From JAEZHK01 sp040768845 (GTDB lineage: Bacteria > Bacillota > Clostridia > Christensenellales > Aristaeellaceae), in contig JAXGME010000009.1 in assembly GCA_040768845.1 (NCBI GenBank), forward strand, positions 124,001 to 188,000: a stretch of 64,000 nt of DNA. Reading direction: 5' to 3'. Position numbers and translations under genes: made by a program. Below are positions 1-7,600 of this stretch, piece after piece. The notes under the pieces were generated by a model that made no database searches, was not told the DNA's origin, and worked only from the letters and a program-made list of their open reading frames with translations. Positions within the stretch are counted from its first letter, which is position 1, and each line of letters begins with the position of its first letter.

Positions 1-41
1 GGAACTTCCGTTATTCTAACATGAGGAGAACGAACGCGCAA

Positions 42-1175
42 GTGATCTACATGGACAACGCGGCCACGGCGTTTCCGAAGGCGCCGCCGGTGGCGGAGGC
101 GATGGCGCGCTGCGTACGGGAAATGGGCGGCAGCATGGGCCGGGGCACCTACGCCGCGGCCGCGGAAAACGCGATGGTGGCGCTGTCCCTGCGGGAGGGG
201 CTGTGCCGTTTGACGGGCCTGGCAGACCCCGAATGCTGCGCGCTGACGCCGGGTGCCACCTGGTCGCTCAACATGGCGATTCTGGGCCATGTGCGCCCGG
301 GGGACCATGTGGTGGTCTCCTCGTTGGAGCACAACGCGGTGCTTCGGCCGCTGCGCCTGATCGAAGGCGTTGAGGTGGAGGCCGCGCCCTGCGACGGCTT
401 TGGCCGCACCGACCCGGAGGACGTGCGCCGCCTGATCCGCGCCGACACCCGCCTGGTAATCATGAATCACGCCTCCAACGTCAGCGGCACGGTGCTGCCC
501 GCCCGGGAGATCGGGGCGATCTGCCGGGCGCGGGGCGTGCCGTTTTTGCTGGACGCCGCCCAGACGGCCGGCTGCATCCCCCTTCAGGAGATCCCCGCCG
601 ACGCCTTCGCCATCCCGGGGCACAAGGGGCTGCTCGGCCCCGAGGGCATCGGCGCCCTGGTGATGCGGCGGGACTTTGCCCGGGCGCTGCGCCCCGTGGT
701 GGCCGGCGGCACCGGAAGCCGATCGGACAGCCTCCTCCAGCCGGAGGAATTGCCCGACAAGTTTGAGCCCGGCACCGCCAACATCCCCGGCATCTACGGG
801 CTGGAAGCGGCGCTGGAATATGTTCTGGCCCGGCAGGAGGCCATCCGCGTCCACGAGGCGGCGCTGCTCGCCCGAATGCTGGACGGACTGGCGCAGATCC
901 GCGGCATCGCGGTGCCGGGCGGGCCCGGCGCGGCGGAGCGGGTGGCGGTGGCGTCCGTCGACTTTGAACGGTCGGACAACGCGCTGGCTGCCCTCCGGCT
1001 GGAGGCGGAGTTCGGCATCCTGACGCGCTGCGGGCTGCACTGCGCCGCCGCGGCCCACAGGGCGCTGGGCACCCATCCCCGGGGGACAGTGCGCTTTTCC
1101 CTCGGCTGGGCGAACACCCGGGAGGATGTGGACCGGGCGCTGCTCGCGATTGAACAAATCGCCTCGGCGTGGTAA
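42..1175 (+). CDS. Cysteine desulfurase-family aminotransferase (class V, PLP)
   Basis: Fold-type I PLP enzyme of the cysteine desulfurase/selenocysteine lyase superfamily, expected in the cytoplasm. The N-terminal DNAATAFPKAP segment, the PLP-lysine motif IPGHKGLLGPEG and the late GLHCAAAAH cysteine loop match the EF2568-type subgroup, in which that cysteine would carry the persulfide. I prefer the GTG at 42 because VIYMDNAAT is where family members begin and GAGGAGA (23-29) lies 12 bases upstream. The ATG at 21 has no ribosome-binding site and the ATG at 51 would cut into the conserved start. About 377 residues, a normal length. No iscU, sufB or selD lies nearby, so the sulfur acceptor is unknown; NifS/IscS identity is not supported. 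Confidence 0.85.
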   Translation: MIYMDNAATAFPKAPPVAEAMARCVREMGGSMGRGTYAAAAENAMVALSLREGLCRLTGLADPECCALTPGATWSLNMAILGHVRPGDHVVVSSLEHNAVLRPLRLIEGVEVEAAPCDGFGRTDPEDVRRLIRADTRLVIMNHASNVSGTVLPAREIGAICRARGVPFLLDAAQTAGCIPLQEIPADAFAIPGHKGLLGPEGIGALVMRRDFARALRPVVAGGTGSRSDSLLQPEELPDKFEPGTANIPGIYGLEAALEYVLARQEAIRVHEAALLARMLDGLAQIRGIAVPGGPGAAERVAVASVDFERSDNALAALRLEAEFGILTRCGLHCAAAAHRALGTHPRGTVRFSLGWANTREDVDRALLAIEQIASAW

Positions 1176-1178
1176 AAT
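1150..1178 (+). promoter_or_regulatory. Sigma-A-like promoter for the GH65 operon
   Basis: TTGAAC at 1150-1155 and TAAAAT at 1173-1178 with a 17-base spacer. It lies inside the 3' end of the preceding gene; its -10 overlaps that gene's TAA stop. This gives the sugar phosphorylase operon its own start. Confidence 0.6.
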
Positions 1179-1208
1179 GCTGGAAAACCGTACGGAGGAG
1201 GGTGCGCC

Positions 1209-3479
1209 ATGCCGCTTTTTGACATTGATCCGTGGAAACTGATCGAGCGCGGATTTCATCCGGAGCACATGCGCCTGTCGGAGTCGCTCACATCCCTTGG
1301 AAACGGCAGCATGGGCATGCGCGGCAATTTTGAGGAGCGGTATTCCGGGGACAGCCACCGCGGAACCTACCTCGGCGGCGTGTGGTTTCCGGGCAAAACC
1401 CGCGTCGGCTGGTGGAAAAACGGCTATCCAAAGTACTTTGGCAAGGTCATCAACGCCGTCAATATGATCGGGGTCAACGTGGCGGTGGACGGCGTCGAGA
1501 TTGACCTGGCGCAGCTTCCGGTGCTGGATTTTGAGCGGGAACTGGACATGCGCACCGGAACCCTTCGCCGCCGCGCCGTCGTCCGGCATCCCAAGGGCGA
1601 GGTGCGCATCGAATGCGAGCGGTTTTTGTCCATCGAGGACCGTCGGATCCTGGCGATTCGCTATCGCGTAACGCCGTCTTTTTTGGCGGAGGTGGCGCTG
1701 ACCGCCTATCTGGACGGCAACGTGCGCAACGAGGACGCCAACTACGAGGAATTGTTCTGGGACACGCTCGAACAGGGACAGGCGGAGGATTCGGGCTTTG
1801 TGTCCGTCAAGACCCGCGAGAACCCCTTCGACGTGCCGCGCTTTGCCGCCTGCGCCGCGATGCACGCCCGGTTTTCCGGCGCCACCATCACCCACTGGGA
1901 GACGCGGCCGGGCTACGCCGGCATGCGCCTCACCAAGCGGGTGCTGTCCGGCCGCGGCGCGGAGCTGGAAAAGCTGGTGGCCGTCGTCACCTCCCGGGAT
2001 TGCGAAGAGAAGGACCTGAAAAAGCACGCGCTGAACGCGCTGACCGCCGCCCGCGCCAAGGGCTACCCCCAGTTGTACGCGGAGCATGAAAATGCGTGGG
2101 TCGCCCGCTGGGAGGGCGCGGATGTCGCCATCCGTGGCGACGACGCGGCCCAGCAGGGCATCCGCTTCAACATCTTCCAGCTCTTCTGCACCTACGACGG
2201 CTCCGACGCGCGCCTCAACATCGGCCCCAAGGGCTTTACCGGCGAAAAGTACGGCGGCGCCACCTACTGGGATACCGAGGCCTACTGTCTGCCGATGTAC
2301 CTCTCCATCGCGCCGGAGGAAGTGGCGCGCAACCTGCTCCTCTACCGCTACCATCAGCTGCCGGGCGCCTACCACAACGCCCGGGCGCAGGGGCTGGACG
2401 GCGCGCTGTACCCGATGGTCACCTTCAACGGCATCGAGTGCCACAACGAGTGGGAGATCACCTTTGAGGAGATCCACCGCAACGCCGCCATCGCCCACGC
2501 CGTGTTCCAGTACGAAACCTACACCGGCGACGAGGCCTACGTGCGGGATTACGGCTTTGACGTGGTGCTGGCCATCGCCCGGTTCTGGGTCTCTCGCGTG
2601 CATTTTTCAACGCGCGTCGGAAAGTACATGATCCACGGCGTCACCGGCCCCAACGAATATGAAAACAACGTGAACAACAACTGGTACACCAACCGCATGG
2701 CCGCCTGGTGCCTGACCTACGCCTGCGATATCGCCCGGCGCTTTAAGCCCCGCTGGAAGGCGCTGAACCTCACCCAGGGCGAGGTGAAGAACTTCGAGAA
2801 GATCGCCGCGGAGATGTACCTGCCGGAGGACTCGGCGCTGGGCATATTCGTCGCCCACGACACCTTCCTCGACAAGGACCTGATGCCCGCCTCGGCCATC
2901 GATCCCGCGGACCGGCCCATCAACCAGCACTGGTCCTGGGACAGGATTCTGCGCTCCTGCTTCATCAAGCAGGCGGATACGCTGCAGGGCCTGTATGCGC
3001 TGGGGCATCTGTACGACCTGGAAACCAAAAAGCGCAATTTTGATTTCTACGAGCCCATGACGGTGCACGAGTCCAGCCTTTCGCCCTGCGTCCACGCGAT
3101 CCTCGCGGCGGAGATCGGCGACATCGACAAGGCGGTGGAGATGTACCGCCGCACCGCGCGGCTGGATCTGGACAACCTCAACCACGACACCCAGGACGGC
3201 TGCCACATCACCTCGATGGCGGGCAGCTATCTGGCGATTTCCCGGGGTTTTGCGGGCATGCGCACGGTGGCGGGGCTGTCCTTTCGCCCCGTGCTGCCGC
3301 CGGAGTGGTCCGGCTACGGCTTCAAGCTGCGCTATCGGGGCCGCGTGATCGAGATCGACGTGGCGGAGCGCGGCGTGCGGCTCTGGCTCGTCTCCGGGGA
3401 GCGCGTGCCCCTTCGGCTCTACGACGAGCCAATCCTGCTGGACGGAGAGGCCGTCCGCGATCTGGAGAACGCGCGATGA
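1209..3479 (+). CDS. Glycoside hydrolase family 65 phosphorylase, maltose phosphorylase type
   Basis: Cytoplasmic inverting disaccharide phosphorylase of GH65; the likely reaction is maltose plus phosphate to glucose and beta-glucose 1-phosphate. The 756 residues match maltose phosphorylases. The order is an N-terminal beta-sandwich, an (alpha/alpha)6 barrel containing WDTEAYCLPMYL, and a C-terminal beta domain. The motif GPNEYENNVNNNWYTN places the general acid at Glu483, near Glu487 of the Lactobacillus enzyme. GGAGGAGG sits 6 bases before the ATG. Its stop overlaps a beta-phosphoglucomutase start, which supports beta-glucose 1-phosphate as product. Kojibiose or trehalose phosphorylase remain possible since specificity loops cannot be judged by eye. 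Confidence 0.9.
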   Translation: MPLFDIDPWKLIERGFHPEHMRLSESLTSLGNGSMGMRGNFEERYSGDSHRGTYLGGVWFPGKTRVGWWKNGYPKYFGKVINAVNMIGVNVAVDGVEIDLAQLPVLDFERELDMRTGTLRRRAVVRHPKGEVRIECERFLSIEDRRILAIRYRVTPSFLAEVALTAYLDGNVRNEDANYEELFWDTLEQGQAEDSGFVSVKTRENPFDVPRFAACAAMHARFSGATITHWETRPGYAGMRLTKRVLSGRGAELEKLVAVVTSRDCEEKDLKKHALNALTAARAKGYPQLYAEHENAWVARWEGADVAIRGDDAAQQGIRFNIFQLFCTYDGSDARLNIGPKGFTGEKYGGATYWDTEAYCLPMYLSIAPEEVARNLLLYRYHQLPGAYHNARAQGLDGALYPMVTFNGIECHNEWEITFEEIHRNAAIAHAVFQYETYTGDEAYVRDYGFDVVLAIARFWVSRVHFSTRVGKYMIHGVTGPNEYENNVNNNWYTNRMAAWCLTYACDIARRFKPRWKALNLTQGEVKNFEKIAAEMYLPEDSALGIFVAHDTFLDKDLMPASAIDPADRPINQHWSWDRILRSCFIKQADTLQGLYALGHLYDLETKKRNFDFYEPMTVHESSLSPCVHAILAAEIGDIDKAVEMYRRTARLDLDNLNHDTQDGCHITSMAGSYLAISRGFAGMRTVAGLSFRPVLPPEWSGYGFKLRYRGRVIEIDVAERGVRLWLVSGERVPLRLYDEPILLDGEAVRDLENAR

Positions 3480-4159
3480 GCGGCCTTCAGGGGTTCATCT
3501 TCGATCTGGACGGCGTGCTGGTGGACACCGCGCGCTTCCACTACCTGGCCTGGAAGCGGCTGGCCCGGGAAGAATTTGGGTTTGATCTGACGCCGGAGCG
3601 CAACGAACAGTTCAAGGGCGTCAACCGCGTCGCCTGCATGAAGCTTCTGTGCCAGTGGACGGGCGCGGTTCTGACGGACGCGCAGTTCACCGAGCTGACC
3701 GACAGGAAAAACCGCTGGTACGTGGAAAGCGTCGAAAGGATGACGCCCGGCGACGTGCTGCCCGGCGCGCTGGCGTTTGTGAAGGCGTGCCGCGCGGCGG
3801 GGCTTCGGCTCGCCATCGGCTCTGCCAGCAAAAACTGCGCGCTGGTGCTTGCGCGCACCGGGCTCGGCCCGCATTTTGACGCGGTGGCCGACGGCACCGT
3901 GGTCACCCGCGCCAAGCCCGACCCGGAGGTGTTTCTCACCGCCGCGGGGATGCTGGGCCTGGCGTCCGGCGAATGCGCGGTGTTTGAGGACGCGCAGGCG
4001 GGCCTCGACGCGGCGCGGGCCGGCGGCATGAAGGCCGTAGGCATCGCATTGCCCGGCGCGCTGACGGGTGCGGACGCCCTGTACCCCGCCCTCGGCGCCA
4101 TCGATCTTCGGGAACTGCTTAAAAAACTGACCGGGCCTCAGGGCCGAAAGGGGATTTGA
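3476..4159 (+). CDS. pgmB: Beta-phosphoglucomutase (HAD superfamily)
   Basis: Converts beta-glucose 1-phosphate to glucose 6-phosphate, linking the upstream phosphorylase to glycolysis. FDLDGVLVDT near the N-terminus gives nucleophile Asp10 and general acid/base Asp12, followed by an alpha-helical cap. GSASKN is HAD motif II, K in RAKPDPEVF is motif III and VFEDAQAGLDAA is motif IV. 227 residues, the usual family size. The ATG overlaps the stop of the GH65 gene as ATGA, so translation is coupled. A generic HAD phosphatase is possible in isolation, but the gene pair argues strongly for PgmB. Confidence 0.9.
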   Translation: MSGLQGFIFDLDGVLVDTARFHYLAWKRLAREEFGFDLTPERNEQFKGVNRVACMKLLCQWTGAVLTDAQFTELTDRKNRWYVESVERMTPGDVLPGALAFVKACRAAGLRLAIGSASKNCALVLARTGLGPHFDAVADGTVVTRAKPDPEVFLTAAGMLGLASGECAVFEDAQAGLDAARAGGMKAVGIALPGALTGADALYPALGAIDLRELLKKLTGPQGRKGI

Positions 4160-4160
4160 C

Positions 4161-4760
4161 ATGGATTTTGACAAGGCAGCCGCCACCTGGGACAGCCCCG
4201 TGCGCATCGAACGGGCAAAGGTTCTCGCCGCGGAAATTCTGAAATCATGGCCCGAAAGCCCCGCCTCCGCGCTGGATTTTGGCTGCGGCAGCGGACTGAT
4301 CGCCTTCCGGCTGTGCGGCCGCGCGGGCGAGGTCTTCGGCTACGATCCGTCGCCCGACATGGCGCGCGCTTTCCGTGAAAAGGCGAAGGCGCACCCCGCG
4401 TGCGGCGCGCGCTTCATCTCCCGGGAGGAGATGAGCCGGCGCACGTTTGACGTGATCGTAAGCTCGATGGTGCTCCACCACATCCGGGATGTGCGGGGCG
4501 AGATCGCGGCGCTCCGGGAGAGGCTCGCACCCGACGGCCGGTTCTTCTGGCTCGACCTGGACGCGGAGGACGGCGCCTTTCATCGGGACGAGCCCGGCTT
4601 CGACGGCCACGACGGGTTTGAGCGCGACGCGGTGCTGAAGATTCTGAAGGAGTGCGGATTTCGCAGCGCCTCCATCCGCACCGTCTTCGAGGGGCACAAG
4701 GCGACCGGCGGCGGACCGCTGGCGTATTCGCTGTTTCTGGCAATCGGTGACAACGGCTGA
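4161..4760 (+). CDS. Class I SAM-dependent methyltransferase, substrate unknown
   Basis: 199 residues with the Rossmann SAM-binding motif LDFGCGSGL and an acidic residue in FGYDPSPDM, followed by SSMVLHHIRDV, typical of small UbiE/Methyltransf_11 proteins. It begins one base after the pgmB stop, with AAAGGGGA as ribosome-binding site, so it should be transcribed with the maltose phosphorylase pair. Nothing in the sequence names its substrate. It ends 8 bases before a convergent gene and no terminator is visible between them. Confidence 0.8.
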   Translation: MDFDKAAATWDSPVRIERAKVLAAEILKSWPESPASALDFGCGSGLIAFRLCGRAGEVFGYDPSPDMARAFREKAKAHPACGARFISREEMSRRTFDVIVSSMVLHHIRDVRGEIAALRERLAPDGRFFWLDLDAEDGAFHRDEPGFDGHDGFERDAVLKILKECGFRSASIRTVFEGHKATGGGPLAYSLFLAIGDNG

Positions 4761-4768
4761 ACGCGGCT

Positions 4769-6364
4769 TCAGGCTCCGGATTCGCCGCGGGCGATCAGCG
4801 CCTCGGCGCATCGGACGCCGTCCACCGCGGCGGACATGATGCCGCCGGCGTAACCCGCGCCCTCGCCGCAGGGGAAGAGCCCGGCCACTTCGGACATGCA
4901 GTCCCGCCCCCGGAGGATGCAAAGGGGAGAGGAGGAGCGCGTTTCGACGCCGGTCAGCACGGCGTCGGGGTGGGCAAACCCGGCGAGGCGCCGGTCCATC
5001 TGAAGGATCGCCTCTTTCATGCCCTCCACCGCGAAGGCGGGAAGGCATTCGGCGAGGGCGCCGAAGCGCACGCCGGGCCGGTAACCCGGCTCGACCGACC
5101 GGGCGCCCCTGGACGGCGCGCCCGCCAGAAAGTCGCCCACAAGCTGCGCCGGAGCGCGGTAATCACCGCCGCCGGCGCAAAAGGCGGCCCTTTCCCAGCG
5201 GCGCTGAAAGGCGACGCCGTCCAGCGGCCCGCCGCCGTAGTCCTCCGGCCGCACATCCACCAGGAGCGCGCTGTTGGCGTTGACGCCGTCCCGTGCGAAG
5301 CGGCTCATGCCGTTGGTCACCACGCCGCCCGCCTCGCTGGCCGCGGCCACCACCAGCCCGCCGGGGCACATGCAGAAGGTATAGGCGCCGCGCCCGTCGG
5401 CAAGGCGTGCGTTCAGCTTATAGTCTGCCGCGCCCAGCGCCGGATGACCCGCCGCCGCGCCGTACTGGGCGCGGTCGATCCATCTTTGAAGGTGCTCAAT
5501 GCGCGCGCCGATGGAGAAGGGCTTGGCGCGCATGGGCACGCCCAGGGCGTACAGGGCCTCGAAGGTGTCCCGGGCGCTGTGGCCCACCGCCAGAAGGACG
5601 TTTTCGCAGGCGATCTCCCACGCCGCTTTGCCGCGCTCGAGCCGCGCGGCCCGGATGCGCCCGTCCTCCAGCGCCAGATCCGCAAGCCGCGTTTCAAACA
5701 GCACCTCGCCCCCCAGGCGCTCGATTTCCTCCCGGATGGATTTCACCACGCCGGGCAACCGGTCCGTACCGATGTGGGGCTTGGCGCGGTAGAGGATTTC
5801 CTCCGGCGCGCCGTGCTCATAAAGCGTCTTCAGTACGAATCCGCACCGGGGATCAGAGATGCCGGTGGTCAGCTTGCCATCGGAAAACGCGCCCGCGCCG
5901 CCCTCGCCAAACTGCACGTTGGAGGCCTCGTCCAGCGCCCCGCCGCGCCAGAAGGCGGCCACGTCCTCCGCGCGCCGGTCCGCGGGCCGGCCCCGCTCCG
6001 CCACCACCGGCCGCGCGCCCGCCCGCGCCAGCGTGAGCGCCGCGAAGAGCCCCGCCGGGCCCAACCCCACCACCAGCGGACGGCCGCTCAGGCGCGCCGC
6101 GGCGGGGGGCGCGTAGGCGGCCTTCGCCGCCTGCGCGATGTCTGCGCCCCGGGGCAGGCGCTTTTCGTCAAACCGGAAGCCCGGCGCGAAGGCCACGTCC
6201 AACGACAGCACAAAATGGACGTCGCCCTTGTCGCGGGCGTCCACCGATTGCTTAAGCAGGCGGACGGACGCCAGCGCGCTCCTTGGAATCTTCAGCGCGT
6301 CCGCCGCGAAGGCGGTAAGACCGCCCACGTCCAGCGGCGCGCGCAGGTTGGTTATTTTCGGCAT
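4769..6364 (-). CDS. FAD-dependent dehydrogenase, COG2509 type
   Basis: 531-residue flavoprotein. After about 95 residues of a conserved N-terminal domain comes the dinucleotide-binding GLGPAG (about 100-105), then GGAGAFSDGKLTTG and a C-terminal FAD-closing region with PCGEGAGYAGGI. This organisation is that of the uncharacterised NAD(FAD)-utilising dehydrogenases widespread in clostridia. The ATG is preceded by AAAGGA and sits 9 bases after the previous gene of the same strand. It is the last gene of a helicase-flavoprotein-flavoprotein run. The substrate is unknown; no membrane segment is seen. Confidence 0.8.
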   Translation of the reverse strand: MPKITNLRAPLDVGGLTAFAADALKIPRSALASVRLLKQSVDARDKGDVHFVLSLDVAFAPGFRFDEKRLPRGADIAQAAKAAYAPPAAARLSGRPLVVGLGPAGLFAALTLARAGARPVVAERGRPADRRAEDVAAFWRGGALDEASNVQFGEGGAGAFSDGKLTTGISDPRCGFVLKTLYEHGAPEEILYRAKPHIGTDRLPGVVKSIREEIERLGGEVLFETRLADLALEDGRIRAARLERGKAAWEIACENVLLAVGHSARDTFEALYALGVPMRAKPFSIGARIEHLQRWIDRAQYGAAAGHPALGAADYKLNARLADGRGAYTFCMCPGGLVVAAASEAGGVVTNGMSRFARDGVNANSALLVDVRPEDYGGGPLDGVAFQRRWERAAFCAGGGDYRAPAQLVGDFLAGAPSRGARSVEPGYRPGVRFGALAECLPAFAVEGMKEAILQMDRRLAGFAHPDAVLTGVETRSSSPLCILRGRDCMSEVAGLFPCGEGAGYAGGIMSAAVDGVRCAEALIARGESGA

Positions 6365-6373
6365 GTTTTCCTT

Positions 6374-7600
6374 TCAGGGCCTGGCGGCGCCTTGCGCGGC
6401 GAAGAGCCCGGACGCCCACGCCCATTGCAGGTTGTAGCCGCCGCAGGGGCCATCCACATCCAGCGCCTCGCCGCAGGCGAACAGGCCGGGCACCAGGCGG
6501 GATTCCAGCGTTTCGGGATCGAATTCGCCCGCGTCCGCGCCGCCCGCCGATGCCTGGGCCGCGGCAAAGCCGCGATGGCCGGTGACGGGCAACCGGAAGT
6601 CCGACAAAAGGCGCGCCGCGGCGCGGAGCTCGGCGTCCGTCAGTGAGGCGGCCTCCCGAGAGAGGGGCAGCGCCCCCGCCAATTTTAAAACCGTCTGCCC
6701 GATGCGCTTGTGGACGGTGCCGGTCAGAAAATCCTCCAGCGCGCGCCGGGGCATCGCCGCGCGGCGCGCTGTCAACAGCGAAAGCGCCGCGTCAAAGGGC
6801 CTGTCCAGCATCCGGAGCGCGGCCATCACCTTCAGGCCGTCGGCCAGGGCCTGGGCCGCTTCGCGGGACACCGCCATGACCGCCGTGCCGGTCAGGCCGT
6901 ATTCGGCGAACAGAATGTCACCCTCGGCTTTGGCGATGGGTTTATCCGCCGCCGTCAGCGCGATCCCGCCGTCGATGCGGATGCCCTTGAGCGCCCGGAT
7001 GGGCTCCGTTGGGGTTTCCAGCTGCGTCAGCGCGGGCAGCACCCGCGTCACGCGGTGGCCCAGCTGCTGAAAGAGGCGGTAGCCCGCGTCGGTGCCGCCC
7101 AAAGACGGCGAGGCCGCTCCGCCGGTGGCGAGGATCACGCGCCTGGCGCGAAGAACCCGCCCGTCCGCCGCGGTGATTTGAAAGGCGCCGCCTTTTTTGA
7201 CGGAAACCGCCTCAAAGCTTGTGAGGGTTTCGACGCCCGATTCCTGAAGGGCGAGCCGCAGCGCGTCCAGCACCGCCGCCGCCTGTTCGCACAGCGGAAA
7301 CACGCGCCCGCCGTAGAATGCGTGGCACATCAGGCCCAGGGACTCGAAAAAATCCATCACCGCCGCGGGCGGAAAGGCCGCCATCGCGCCCGCCATCACC
7401 GAAACCCCGCCGAAATAATCGGCGGGGGCGGCGGTGGTATTGGTCAGGTTGCAGCGCCCGTTTCCGGTGGCGAGCAGTTTTTTGCCCACCCGCGCGCCGC
7501 GCTCGAGAAGCACCGCGCGCTTTCCCAGCCGCCGCGCCATCACCGCCGCCGCCAGGCCGGATGCGCCGCCGCCCACGACGGCAATATCGTAGGGAATCAC
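6374..7600 (-). CDS. HI0933/BaiN-family NAD(P)/FAD-dependent oxidoreductase
   Basis: About 408 residues. The N-terminal VVGGGASGLAAAV Rossmann motif, the KLLATGNGRCNLTN segment and the C-terminal GEALDVDGPCGGYNLQWAWASG are hallmarks of the HI0933 family, one clostridial member of which (BaiN) acts on bile acids. I use the GTG at 7600 because it starts IPYDIAVVGGG, where the family starts, and overlaps the helicase stop as GTGA. The next upstream ATG would add 13 residues lying inside the helicase gene. The substrate cannot be read from sequence, so bile-acid activity is only one option. Confidence 0.82.
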   Translation of the reverse strand: MIPYDIAVVGGGASGLAAAVMARRLGKRAVLLERGARVGKKLLATGNGRCNLTNTTAAPADYFGGVSVMAGAMAAFPPAAVMDFFESLGLMCHAFYGGRVFPLCEQAAAVLDALRLALQESGVETLTSFEAVSVKKGGAFQITAADGRVLRARRVILATGGAASPSLGGTDAGYRLFQQLGHRVTRVLPALTQLETPTEPIRALKGIRIDGGIALTAADKPIAKAEGDILFAEYGLTGTAVMAVSREAAQALADGLKVMAALRMLDRPFDAALSLLTARRAAMPRRALEDFLTGTVHKRIGQTVLKLAGALPLSREAASLTDAELRAAARLLSDFRLPVTGHRGFAAAQASAGGADAGEFDPETLESRLVPGLFACGEALDVDGPCGGYNLQWAWASGLFAAQGAARP

